Source: Rhizobiales bacterium Y(2018)
GTDB lineage: Bacteria > Pseudomonadota > Alphaproteobacteria > Rhizobiales > Aestuariivirgaceae
Length of the DNA: 64,000 nt
Reading direction: 5' to 3'
NCBI GenBank assembly: GCA_005502925.1
Contig: SCPD01000019.1
Coordinates: 1-64,000, forward strand
This document shows positions 28,026 through 36,442 of the stretch, piece by piece; the first letter of the stretch is position 1; the number at the start of each line of letters is the position of its first letter. The notes beneath the pieces are model-generated. The model saw only the letters and a list, made by a program, of their open reading frames with translations, was not told where the DNA came from and made no database searches. The position numbers were made by a program, and so were the translations under genes.

Positions 28026-28550
28026 ATGGATGCACAGCTCGTCATAACCGCACCCGCTCCACACGCCGAGGCACTCGCTTACGCAACGCGCTGCCGATCG
28101 ACCGTGGGAGTGCTCGTCCAGTTGGTTGCGGAAGCCGAGAATCATATCGCATTCGCTGCGCCCTATGTTCAATCGGAGTTATTCGACGATGGAGCCTTCA
28201 GTGATGCGGTAGGCTCTGCATTGGAGCGTAAGGTGACAATTAGCTTGCTTAGTGCGAAAGACACGTTAGCACGCCCGGAGATGAAGCAGCTCCTTAAGAA
28301 ATTCGGACCTACTGTTTCAGTGTTCTTTCCAGCGTTTCCTGAATTTGCGACTTCACAGCTTGGCTCTCACGCGAAGTTTTGCATTAGTGATGATCGAGGC
28401 GCCTATATCGGGAGTGCGAATCTTACAACGCCAGGCTTGAGCAAGCATTTTGAGCTTGGTGTTTTGGTGCGCGGGCGCGCCGCAAAGCAAATGAAGGATT
28501 TTTGGGACTTCGCAGTGCGATTCCAACTATTTCATCCTTACTCTGGCTAA
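28026..28550 (+). CDS. drmC: DrmC-like phospholipase D family protein
   Basis: A small PLD-fold protein of about 174 residues. One HKD motif is seen, H-A-K-x4-D in GSHAKFCISDDRGAYIGSANLTTPG, preceded by an N-terminal half (HIAFAAPYVQSELFDD, VTISLLSAKDTLARPEM) typical of the family. A single HKD means that it would work as a dimer. In DISARM, drmC is the third core gene and is reported to be less essential. ATG 28026 lies 13 bp after the drmB stop; the frame is open upstream, so a slightly longer start is possible. Confidence 0.82.
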   Translation: MDAQLVITAPAPHAEALAYATRCRSTVGVLVQLVAEAENHIAFAAPYVQSELFDDGAFSDAVGSALERKVTISLLSAKDTLARPEMKQLLKKFGPTVSVFFPAFPEFATSQLGSHAKFCISDDRGAYIGSANLTTPGLSKHFELGVLVRGRAAKQMKDFWDFAVRFQLFHPYSG

Positions 28551-28606
28551 CCGAATGCCCCCACGGAGGCATCTGCGTGTCTGTATCCAGCTAAACGAGA
28601 ACGATC

Positions 28607-29500
28607 ATGGCTCTGCCTCCACTATACAAGTATTTGGACGTTCGCGGAGCCAAACTAACGCTTGGCAACAATTGCTTTCGCCACGCCAAGCCATCCGATT
28701 TCAATGACGTTGAAGACCTAACTATTCAGAGCATTTTTCCAGAGGAGACTAAGGCCGCGCTCAAGAAGCTAGAGGACGGATTTGCCAATGTAATTATCGC
28801 GCACTTGAACGATCCGCCGACATGTAGTTCTCCTATGCGTGAGAAGCTTATCCTGATTCAACAAGCGTTTCGCGCAAATCCGCAGGCAATAGAGATCCTT
28901 AAGACCGCCAAAGAGAATGGTGAATCGGTCTATGATGTCGAGCGCATGCGCGAGTGCGCGGATGCGCACGTGAAGGAGATTAATGAGTTCATGCAAGGTT
29001 ACCGCGTGCTGTGTGTCACAACGCATCGGGATTCCGATAAGATGTGGACAGGCTATGCCGAGAACCACAAAGGGATCGCCCTTCGGATCGAAGGTAGCGC
29101 AGCGAAGGTCTCGAAATTTCAGTTGTTCCGGCCCGTGATCTATCGCGAAAGCCGGCCAGCGCTTTACGACGACGCGCTTGAATTCATTGCAGGCGCCTTA
29201 TTCGGCAATCTTGAGGAACGTTGCAAGGCGGTGCTGGAGAAGATTATTTATTCAAAAACGCTCAAATGGCAGCATGAGGGAGAGTATCGCCTCGCCATCC
29301 CTCTCGGCAAAGATGAGCCCCCGTACGACACATTGAAATATCATCCGGAAGAGATCACGGAACTCTATCTTGGTCTCGCGATGAACCAGAAAAACAAGGA
29401 GGAAATCGTCGCCAAGGCAAAAGGGCTTAACCCAAAAATCGCTATATTTCAGGTAACACGCGATCTGAAAGGCGCGATCACATTCAAGCCCATCTCGTAG
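28607..29500 (+). CDS. DUF2971 family protein
   Basis: A 297-residue soluble protein. It starts LPPLYKYLDVRGAKLTLGNNCFRHAKPSDFNDVEDL, and RVLCVTTHRDSDKMWTGYAENHKGIALRIEG matches the C-x-(S/T) ... M-W-x-x-Y-x-x-x-H-x-G-x-x-(I/L) core of DUF2971. The end (KTLKWQHEGEYRLAIP) also fits. The biochemical function is unknown. The family is frequent in defence islands. It is 56 bp after drmC in the same orientation, so it may be part of the operon or cargo. Confidence 0.75.
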   Translation: MALPPLYKYLDVRGAKLTLGNNCFRHAKPSDFNDVEDLTIQSIFPEETKAALKKLEDGFANVIIAHLNDPPTCSSPMREKLILIQQAFRANPQAIEILKTAKENGESVYDVERMRECADAHVKEINEFMQGYRVLCVTTHRDSDKMWTGYAENHKGIALRIEGSAAKVSKFQLFRPVIYRESRPALYDDALEFIAGALFGNLEERCKAVLEKIIYSKTLKWQHEGEYRLAIPLGKDEPPYDTLKYHPEEITELYLGLAMNQKNKEEIVAKAKGLNPKIAIFQVTRDLKGAITFKPIS

Positions 29501-29665
29501 GTTCGTGCGTCGTAATTTCCCATACCTATGCAACGACATTCGAAGGGCGGCGCCCAATCAGGGTCCCGGCGGACGAAGTTCCGGACTACTGCTTTTATGG
29601 TGAGACCAGGGTGAAACCGACGTTTTCGGACGACTAGCGATCCGGTAAAAGAACTTTGAATATAT

Positions 29666-29742
29666 TGGCGCACCCGACAGGATTCGAACCTGTGACCTCT
29701 GCCTTCGGAGGGCAGCACTCTATCCAGCTGAGCTACGGGTGC
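29666..29742 (-). tRNA. tRNA-Arg (anticodon CCG)
   Basis: The minus strand folds as a 77-nt tRNA. The acceptor is GCACCCG/CGGGTGC, the D arm includes AGCTCAGCTGGATAGAG, the anticodon stem-loop is CTGCC-CTCCGAA-GGCAG, giving anticodon CCG (Arg), and the T arm is ACAGG-TTCGAAT-CCTGT. The CCA end is encoded. It borders the right edge of the AT-richer island with its 3' end facing the island, the usual geometry for a tRNA integration site. Confidence 0.95.
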
Positions 29743-30159
29743 TTCTGAGAAGCGCGAGCGACATATAGCCGAAGCCTTGGGCGCGCCGCAACCGGTACCG
29801 GCGTGATTCCAAGCGAAGCCCGGCGATGCCCCGCCGCCATCGTCCGGTCTTGCTTTCGCGGTCACGGCCGGTGGATATCGGCGTTAGCGAAACGATGCCG
29901 GAGACGGAGACCCATCATGGCCCATCACGAATTTCCCTGGCTTGCCAGCCTCCGGGGGCGCTAACCCTATGATTTCGTTGGGGTGGCGATGTTTTTTCCG
30001 AAATTTCCCTGAAATACCCTGTAATTGCCTGTATCCGCCCTGTATCGCAGCCATCCGCCTGGCCCTCCACCCCCGCCTTACACCTTATTCATATTCCTGA
30101 ATGAGGGTTCATCTTCCCGCGTCCGGTGCTACTTTGCCTCATCGGAAGTGGGGAAATCG
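29743..30159. other. Intergenic region upstream of the cyclase/ATPase gene
   Basis: These 417 bp hold no gene that I can support. The part from about 30000 to 30050 has degenerate repeats of CCCTGtAaT type (CCCTGAAAT, CCCTGTAAT, GCCTGTATC, CCCTGTATC). A frame open from 30025 into the cyclase reads mainly Pro-rich sequence and is probably untranslated. A purine-rich ribosome site (GGAAGTGGGG) precedes ATG 30160. Confidence 0.4.
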
Positions 30160-33100
30160 ATGGCGGTGAGACCATCAAAACCGGGGCCGGCCGCCCAGAA
30201 GCGGGCGGGCAAGGCGGATCTGACATCGGCGGGCGAACGCCGGCAGGTCACCGCTTTGTGTTATGATCTGGTCCAGTCCACCGACCTCATGCGCCGCCTC
30301 GATCTCGAGGACTATCAGGACCTGATGAGCGCCTTCCACGCCGCGGCGGCGGAAGCGGTCACCCGCAACCGCGGCGTCGTCGCCGACACCTATGGCGATG
30401 GCGGCATGGCCATCTTCGCCTCGCCCACCGACCCCAAGGACACCGCGTCGCTCGCCGTCGAGGCCGGCCTCGCCCTCATCGAAGCCTGCCAGAAGCGCGG
30501 GGCAGGCGGCGTGCGCTCCACCATCCCCCTCGAAGTGCGCGTCGGCATCGCCACCTCCATGGCCATCATCGCGCAGGCGCCGGGCGGCCAGGGCAGCCTC
30601 ACGCCGGAAAAAGTGACGGGCATCGCCCCCGCACTCGCCGCCAGGCTCCAGACGGTGGCGCGCCCCAACAGCGTCGTCGTCTCGCAGCTCACCCGCCAGC
30701 TCGCCGGGCGCGCTTTCTCCTTCCGCTTCCTCGGCAAGCAGACGCTCAAAGGCTTCGAGCCGGAAAGCGCCTGGCAGGCGCTGCGCCACAAATTGCAGCT
30801 CGACCGCTTCTTCGCCTTCGGCAAATTGCGCGCCCGCATCGTCGGGCGCGACCGCGAATTCGCTCATGGCCTCGCCTGCTGGGAACGCGCCGCCTCGGGC
30901 CAAGGCAATGTCCTCCTCATCGAGGGCGAGGCCGGCATCGGCAAATCGCGCCTCCTGCATGAGCTGCGCAAGGCGGCGAGGCCCACCCGCCGCCGCCTCC
31001 TCCTGTTCCAATGCGCGCCGGGCGGCGTGCATGAGACCTTGCATCCGCTGCTCCAGGCCCTCACCCAGAATGCCGGCCAGGCCGGCCGCAAGGTGACGAC
31101 CGCCCGTGTGGAAGCCTTGTTCCGCCGCCAGGGCATCACCGAGCGCGAGGTGACGAGCCTGTTCTCCTACCTGCTCGGCGCCGAGGATGCCGATGATGCG
31201 GGCCTCAAAGGCGCTTCGCCCGAGGCGATGCGCGAAAAGGTGGTGCAGGCGGCCGAGCAATGCCTCAGCGAGCTCGCCGCCGAAGGCCCGCTCCTCATCG
31301 CCATCGAGGACGCCCATTGGATCGACCCGACATCTTATATGATCCTCGCCGCGCTGGCGCGCCGGGTGCAGAAATATCCCGTCCTTCTCATCGTCACCTC
31401 GCGCAAATTCGAGCCCCAGGCGCGCCCCGGCAATGGCGCCACGAGCCACATCCCGCTCTCCGCCCTTGACCGTGAATCGACCCGCATCGCGCTCGAGCAG
31501 AGCTGGCCGGAAGCGGCCCAGCGCCTGCCGCAGGACCTCATCGAGCCGATCCACGACCTCACCAACGGCAACCCGCTCTTCGTCGAGGAGCTCAGCCAAT
31601 GGATGAGCGAAAACGAAGGCGCGGTCGAAACGCTGACCCGGGGATCGACGCTCGCCCGCGGCGAAGCCTTGGAGAACATCCTCTCCGCCCGCCTCGCCAA
31701 TCTCGGCCCCGCCCAGGACATTGCGCGCTACGCCGCGGTCGCCGGCCGCGACGTCGATTATTCGCTTCTGTGCAGCATCCTGCCCGACATGGACGCCGTC
31801 ACCATCCTCGACTCGCTGAAAGCCTTGGGCGATGCCGGCATCCTGTTGCGCAACCGCATCCCCGGCTACCCGTCCTATTCCTTCCGCCATGCGCTCATCC
31901 AGGAGACGATCTACAACAGCCTGTTGCGCAAGACGCGCCAGGTCGTGCATGGCCGCATCTTCCACATCGTGACGGAGAATCGCGACCTCGCTTCGTGGAT
32001 CGGCTCTTCGGCGCTCGCCGACCATGCCGAACGCGCCGGCCTCGTCGACGAGGCGATCGACGCCTATGTCGAGGCCGGCAAGGAAAGCTCGGCCCATTCG
32101 GCGCTGGCGGAGGCAAAGCAGCTGCTCGACCGCGCCCTCGCGCTGGTCGAGACGGCCGACAGCCAAGAACATGACCGGCTCAAGCTCGCGGTCATCGCCG
32201 CGCTCTGCCCGGTGCTCACGGGTCTCGAAGGGTCGAAGTCGCCCCGGGCGTCGGAGCTTTATGAAGAGGGCGTCGCTCTCGCCAAGCGCCAGCCGGCGAA
32301 AGACCAGGCGAAGCTCTTCCCGGTCTATTGGGGCTGGTGGTTCACCGCGCCCGATTTCGCCGCCCAGCGCGAGCGGGCCCAGGTGGCACTCGCCGATCTC
32401 AAGGATGTCGAGGACGCGGAGGTGCAGCTCCAGGCCCGCCATTGTGTCTGGGCCATCGATTTCAATCTCGGCCATCACGAGGGCTGCATCGGCGCCGTCG
32501 ATACCGGCATGGCGATCTACGAGGCGGGCGGCGGCGGCCAGAGCTTCACCCTGTTCGGCGGCCATGACGCCAAGGTCTGCGGCCTCGGCCAGCGCGGCCT
32601 GTCTTTGTGGCTTACCGGCCAGGGCAAACGCGCGCTCGACTCGGTCGAGCAGTCCTTGGCCTGGGCCGAAGCGACCACCCATCTCGGCAGCATCGCCCAT
32701 GCCTATGACATTGCCGCCATGCTGCAGCGTTACCGGCGCGACTTCGACGCGCTCGCCGTCATGATTGCGCGCATGCGCCGGCTCACCGGCGCGCATGATC
32801 TGCCGCCGCTCGCCGCCAAGGCGACGATCTTCGAGGGCTGGCGGCTCGGCGTGGTCGGCGATCCTGTCGCGGGGCGCGACCTGATGGAGCAGGGCCTCGC
32901 CATCCACGCCCGCATCGAGACGCCGGAGGATCTGCCCGTTTACAGCGATATGCTGGCGGAATTGCTGGGCCGCACCGGCGAGATCGAGGCGGGCCTGCGC
33001 CAAGTGGCCGCCGCGGTGGCGGAGGGCGAGCGCAGCGGCCACCGGTATTGGCTGGCCGAGCTGCATCACCGCAAATTGCGTCTCCTGAGGCAAGGTGGCG

Positions 33101-33324
33101 CTCCGGTCTCGACATTGATCGACGCCGCCGAAGAGGCCCTGCGTGTCGCGCTCGAGCAGAATGCGCTGACTCTGCTCATCGGCGTCCATGACACCATCGA
33201 ACGGCTCGGCATCTCGCCGGAGCTCGCGGCGCGCTACCGCGCTCATGTCGAGCGCGCCCGCAAGGCGGTCGAGTCGGGCAGCGTGCTGATCGTCAATCCG
33301 GAACCGCTGTCCGATGGCCGATAG
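30160..33324 (+). CDS. Class III nucleotide cyclase domain-AAA ATPase-TPR protein
   Basis: A 1054-residue multidomain protein. Residues of about 25-210 are a class III cyclase homology domain (VTALCYDLVQSTDLM with the first metal Asp, DTYGDGGMAIF with the second, LEVRVGIATS). The usual N-x-x-x-R transition-state motif reads PALAARLQ, so its Asn is missing. An AAA_16/STAND ATPase follows (IEGEAGIGKSRLLHELR, AIEDAHWIDP), then a helical TPR-like half. The layout is common in rhizobial signalling proteins of unknown input. Its stop overlaps the YcaO start by 11 bp, so it is co-translated with the peptide-modification genes and may regulate them. Confidence 0.8.
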   Translation: MAVRPSKPGPAAQKRAGKADLTSAGERRQVTALCYDLVQSTDLMRRLDLEDYQDLMSAFHAAAAEAVTRNRGVVADTYGDGGMAIFASPTDPKDTASLAVEAGLALIEACQKRGAGGVRSTIPLEVRVGIATSMAIIAQAPGGQGSLTPEKVTGIAPALAARLQTVARPNSVVVSQLTRQLAGRAFSFRFLGKQTLKGFEPESAWQALRHKLQLDRFFAFGKLRARIVGRDREFAHGLACWERAASGQGNVLLIEGEAGIGKSRLLHELRKAARPTRRRLLLFQCAPGGVHETLHPLLQALTQNAGQAGRKVTTARVEALFRRQGITEREVTSLFSYLLGAEDADDAGLKGASPEAMREKVVQAAEQCLSELAAEGPLLIAIEDAHWIDPTSYMILAALARRVQKYPVLLIVTSRKFEPQARPGNGATSHIPLSALDRESTRIALEQSWPEAAQRLPQDLIEPIHDLTNGNPLFVEELSQWMSENEGAVETLTRGSTLARGEALENILSARLANLGPAQDIARYAAVAGRDVDYSLLCSILPDMDAVTILDSLKALGDAGILLRNRIPGYPSYSFRHALIQETIYNSLLRKTRQVVHGRIFHIVTENRDLASWIGSSALADHAERAGLVDEAIDAYVEAGKESSAHSALAEAKQLLDRALALVETADSQEHDRLKLAVIAALCPVLTGLEGSKSPRASELYEEGVALAKRQPAKDQAKLFPVYWGWWFTAPDFAAQRERAQVALADLKDVEDAEVQLQARHCVWAIDFNLGHHEGCIGAVDTGMAIYEAGGGGQSFTLFGGHDAKVCGLGQRGLSLWLTGQGKRALDSVEQSLAWAEATTHLGSIAHAYDIAAMLQRYRRDFDALAVMIARMRRLTGAHDLPPLAAKATIFEGWRLGVVGDPVAGRDLMEQGLAIHARIETPEDLPVYSDMLAELLGRTGEIEAGLRQVAAAVAEGERSGHRYWLAELHHRKLRLLRQGGAPVSTLIDAAEEALRVALEQNALTLLIGVHDTIERLGISPELAARYRAHVERARKAVESGSVLIVNPEPLSDGR

Positions 33325-34465
33325 CGGTCGCGACGGCCGCACCGGGCCTTCGCCGGCCGATCTGCTGCGGGGACTTCTGCCGCGCCTTGCCGATTTCGGC
33401 ATTACCCGCCTGGGCGACATCACCGGCCTCGACCGGCTCGGCATTCCGGTCATGCAGGCGACGCGGCCGCTGTCGCTCTCCAACTCGGTGGCGCAGGGCA
33501 AGGGCGCCACGGCTGAAATGGCGGCGCTGTCGGCAGTTCTCGAGGCGGCGGAATGTTTCTTCGCCGAACAGCTCACGCAGTTCGACGTGACCAAAACTTC
33601 CGCGACAAGCCTCGCCGTCGATCCCGCGCGTTTCCTGCGGCATGTGACGGCCCACTGCCCGCCTGATTGGGCGGAAACGGACATCGCCTGGGTCATGGCG
33701 GAGGACCTGCTGTCGCCGGCGCGCCGTCCTGTGCCGCTGGCTCTCGTGCACACGGCCTATACACATCCCGCGCCCCGGCAGGATGCCTGGTTCGAGGCCT
33801 CGACCAGCGGCCTCGCGGTGGCCGGCACCCGCCATGATGCGGTGCTGCATGGCCTCCTCGAATGTTTCGAGCGCGACGCATTGGCCGGCGCCCAGCGCAG
33901 GCATGGCTTCTTCCAGCACTGCCGTATCGATCCCGCCACGATCGCCGATGCGGGCCTGAACGAGCTCATCGAGACCTTGCGCGCCGCCGGGCTGCTCGTC
34001 GCCCTCTGGCGGGCGCAAGCCAAAGGCGGTGTGCCGGTCATCTGGTGTCATCTGCTCGAGGAGGATGCGCATGCCGGCAGTCTCGTCCCGTTCCCGGCTG
34101 ATGGCTCCGCCGCCGGCCTCGATCCTGCCGCCGCCGCTGTGCGCGCCATCAGGGAGGCGGCGCAATCCCGTCTCGCCGCCATTTCGGGTGCGCGCGAGGA
34201 CATCACGCGGCTTTCTTATCCCCGCTATCCCGACTGGGACATGATCGAGGCGCATCGCCGATTGCTGCGGGAGGGCCCGCGCCCGGTTCACTTCGATTCC
34301 CTGATCACGGCCGGGAGGGAAGATTGGCTCACCGATCTCCTGGCGCGCGGCGACGCGGCCGGACTGTCGTCGATCCTTGTCGTCGATCTCGATACGGCTC
34401 CCTTCGAAGGTCTCGCGGCCGTCAAGGTGTTCGTTCCCGATCTCGAGCCGCTGGGCGAAGGCTGA
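33314..34465 (+). CDS. YcaO domain protein
   Basis: A 383-residue stand-alone YcaO. The ATP-binding signature is present: SLSNSVAQGKGATAEMAALSAVLEAAECF (G-K-G at about 62-64, with E77 and E80), and later GTRHDAVLHGLLECFERDALAG. YcaO enzymes activate a backbone amide with ATP to form azolines, or thioamides when paired with TfuA. The next gene is tfuA, 3 bp away. No E1-like or ocin-ThiF partner is seen, which argues against a classical azoline system and fits thioamidation. The peptide substrate is not encoded beside it; the small peptides at 41.2-41.6 kb are candidates. Confidence 0.85.
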   Translation: MADSGRDGRTGPSPADLLRGLLPRLADFGITRLGDITGLDRLGIPVMQATRPLSLSNSVAQGKGATAEMAALSAVLEAAECFFAEQLTQFDVTKTSATSLAVDPARFLRHVTAHCPPDWAETDIAWVMAEDLLSPARRPVPLALVHTAYTHPAPRQDAWFEASTSGLAVAGTRHDAVLHGLLECFERDALAGAQRRHGFFQHCRIDPATIADAGLNELIETLRAAGLLVALWRAQAKGGVPVIWCHLLEEDAHAGSLVPFPADGSAAGLDPAAAAVRAIREAAQSRLAAISGAREDITRLSYPRYPDWDMIEAHRRLLREGPRPVHFDSLITAGREDWLTDLLARGDAAGLSSILVVDLDTAPFEGLAAVKVFVPDLEPLGEG

Positions 34466-34468
34466 GCC

Positions 34469-35200
34469 ATGGCATCGTCGCCCGCCATCGTCTTTCTGGG
34501 ACCCACGCTGAAGATGGCGCAGGCGCGGCAATTCGCCGACGCGGTTTATCTGCCGCCCGCCGCGCAAGGCTCGATCATCCAAGCGGTGCGCCGGCATCAG
34601 CCCCGCGCCATCCTCATCATCGACGGCCTGTTCCAGTCGGAGCCGGCGGTGCGGCATAAGGAAATCCTCTGGGCGCTGGATCAGGGCATCCCCGTGCTGG
34701 GGGCGGCCAGCATGGGCGCGCTCCGCGCCGCCGAGCTTCATCGCTTCGGCATGATCGGCATCGGCCTTATCTATCGCTGGTACCGGCGCTGGCAAGGCGC
34801 GCCCGACGATGCCGTTGCGGTTGTGCACACCCCGCCCGAGCTTGGCGCCGAGCCGTTGACGGTGGCATTGATCGATCTCCTGATGACCATCAGGCAGGCC
34901 GGCCGGCAGGGCGCGGTCACGGCCGAGCAGATGGTGCTTCTGAAGCAGGAAGCGCGCCGCCTCAATTTTCGCGACCGTGACATCGCCGCGGTTGCGGCGG
35001 CCGCCGGGATCGATCCCGGCCGGCTCCGGCCCTGTCTTGTCGAACAGAAGAAACAGGATGCCATCGCGGCGCTCCGCCACCTCCATAAGGTTAATCCGGA
35101 ATCCCGAAAGGGCGCCTTCGTCTGGACGACCAACTTTGTCCGCGACCTCGCGCATGCGAAAATCGAATTGCCCGGCGAAGTCTCGTTCCCAAACGGCTGA
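34469..35200 (+). CDS. tfuA: TfuA-like protein
   Basis: A 243-residue TfuA-domain protein, named from trifolitoxin synthesis. Characteristic segments are IVFLGPTL, AQARQFADAVYLPPAAQGSIIQAV, ILIIDGLFQSEPAVRHKEILWALDQGIPVLGAASMGALRAAEL and the G-x-G-x-I-Y-x-W-Y that follows. In known systems TfuA works with YcaO to put sulfur into a peptide backbone (thioamide), perhaps by recruiting a sulfur donor. The gene follows ycaO by 3 bp. Confidence 0.9.
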   Translation: MASSPAIVFLGPTLKMAQARQFADAVYLPPAAQGSIIQAVRRHQPRAILIIDGLFQSEPAVRHKEILWALDQGIPVLGAASMGALRAAELHRFGMIGIGLIYRWYRRWQGAPDDAVAVVHTPPELGAEPLTVALIDLLMTIRQAGRQGAVTAEQMVLLKQEARRLNFRDRDIAAVAAAAGIDPGRLRPCLVEQKKQDAIAALRHLHKVNPESRKGAFVWTTNFVRDLAHAKIELPGEVSFPNG

Positions 35201-35221
35201 CCTTATGGTAAGATTTGGGGC

Positions 35222-36421
35222 ATGAGGGGTCTGGGCGGAGATGTCTTGATGATGGAAGAGGACCGCGCGCCCTCCGCTCTCGGCTGCCGTTTTCTGATCT
35301 ACCCGCAAGCGCCTTATCTGTCCGGCTATGAAAAACCCGAGCCGGTCTGGATATCGACGCCGCCCGGCAGCTTGCAGGCTGGCCCGGCCAACCGGCGCAT
35401 GTATGTGCGCGATCCCATTCTGTCCAAGGAACTCTATGAGTTTCCCTATCTCCCGCCTTTTGTCGGCGCCACCCATCCACCGGCCGAACCCGGCCTCGAC
35501 GGCCATTTCGATCATCTGACGCCGGGCACCCGCCAATTCATCGCCGCCCATGCCTTCGCCTCGGCGCAGCGCGTCCTTGATATCTTCGAGAGCTATCTGG
35601 GTTATGAAATCCCCTGGTATTTCGCCGACACCTATGAGCGCCTCGAGATCATCCCCTGGGTCGAATGGCGCAACGCCCAGTCGGGTTATGGCTTCCTCGA
35701 GCTGGGTGTCGACCGCGAGGGCGAGGACGAGGTTTCGCCCTTCGCCCTCAATTTCGACGTCATCGCCCATGAGGTCGGCCATGCGATCCTGTTCTCGCTG
35801 TTCGGCGCCCCGGAAAGCGGCTTGAGCGGCGGCGACTTCGGCGCCTTCCACGAGGCCAATTCCGATCTGATCTCGCTGCTCTCCTTCATGCATTTCGATT
35901 CGGGGCTCGACCGGCTGCTGCGCCATTGCGACGGCAATCTTCTCGTCCTCAACGAGCTCAACCGCATCGCCGAGCTGACCGGCAACCGCCAGATCCGCCT
36001 CGCCGGCAATGCCCGCCGCCTGAGCGAGGTGACGAGCGAAATTCACGACCGTTCGCGGCCCTTCACCGGCGCCGTCTTCGACACCATCGTCGACGGCTTC
36101 CATTGGCGCCTCGTCGAACGCGAGCTCGCCGACGAGGCGTTGCTCGACGTCGATATCCGTGAGCTCGGCGAAGGGCAGATGCGCCGCCTCTCGAGCTTCA
36201 CGGCCGACGCTTTCCGGGCGCGGCCCTATCTGTTTAAGACGGCGCTCACCGAGGCGCGCGATGAGGTCGCCTTGGCGCTGTCGCGTTCCTGGCAGCGCCT
36301 CGACCCGAACACGCTGAGCTTCACCGAGGCCGCCGACATAGTCTGCCGCCTGGGGGCGGCGCAATCGGCGGGGCTGGCGGCGCGCTTCGAGACCAATTTC
36401 CGCTGGCGTGAGATCTTATGA
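35222..36421 (+). CDS. Thermolysin-type (gluzincin) zinc metallopeptidase
   Basis: A 399-residue protein with H183-E-V-G-H187 as the zinc motif (VIAHEVGHAIL) and E211 in FHEANSDLISLL as the third ligand, the N-E-x-x-S-D-like pattern of the M4/gluzincin clan. It has no signal peptide and so should act in the cytoplasm, unlike thermolysin. It lies 21 bp after tfuA. A role in cutting a leader peptide is plausible but inferred. A second start at ATG 35249 or 35252 is possible. Confidence 0.72.
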   Translation: MRGLGGDVLMMEEDRAPSALGCRFLIYPQAPYLSGYEKPEPVWISTPPGSLQAGPANRRMYVRDPILSKELYEFPYLPPFVGATHPPAEPGLDGHFDHLTPGTRQFIAAHAFASAQRVLDIFESYLGYEIPWYFADTYERLEIIPWVEWRNAQSGYGFLELGVDREGEDEVSPFALNFDVIAHEVGHAILFSLFGAPESGLSGGDFGAFHEANSDLISLLSFMHFDSGLDRLLRHCDGNLLVLNELNRIAELTGNRQIRLAGNARRLSEVTSEIHDRSRPFTGAVFDTIVDGFHWRLVERELADEALLDVDIRELGEGQMRRLSSFTADAFRARPYLFKTALTEARDEVALALSRSWQRLDPNTLSFTEAADIVCRLGAAQSAGLAARFETNFRWREIL

Positions 36422-36442
36422 GGGCTGTTTCAGGAGAAGACG

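Noticed and set aside
17770-29575. Possible flanking direct repeat CAGGGTCCC near 17772 and 29560.
   Set aside because: Nine bases are too few in 12 kb, the neighbouring bases do not agree, and neither copy matches the tRNA 3' end.
30175-36364. Very long open frames on the minus strand (30175-33753 and 33293-36364) opposite the cyclase, ycaO and tfuA genes.
   Set aside because: They mirror GC-rich plus-strand genes with clear domains, have no recognisable motif of their own and are rich in Arg, Gly and Ala. They are antisense shadows.
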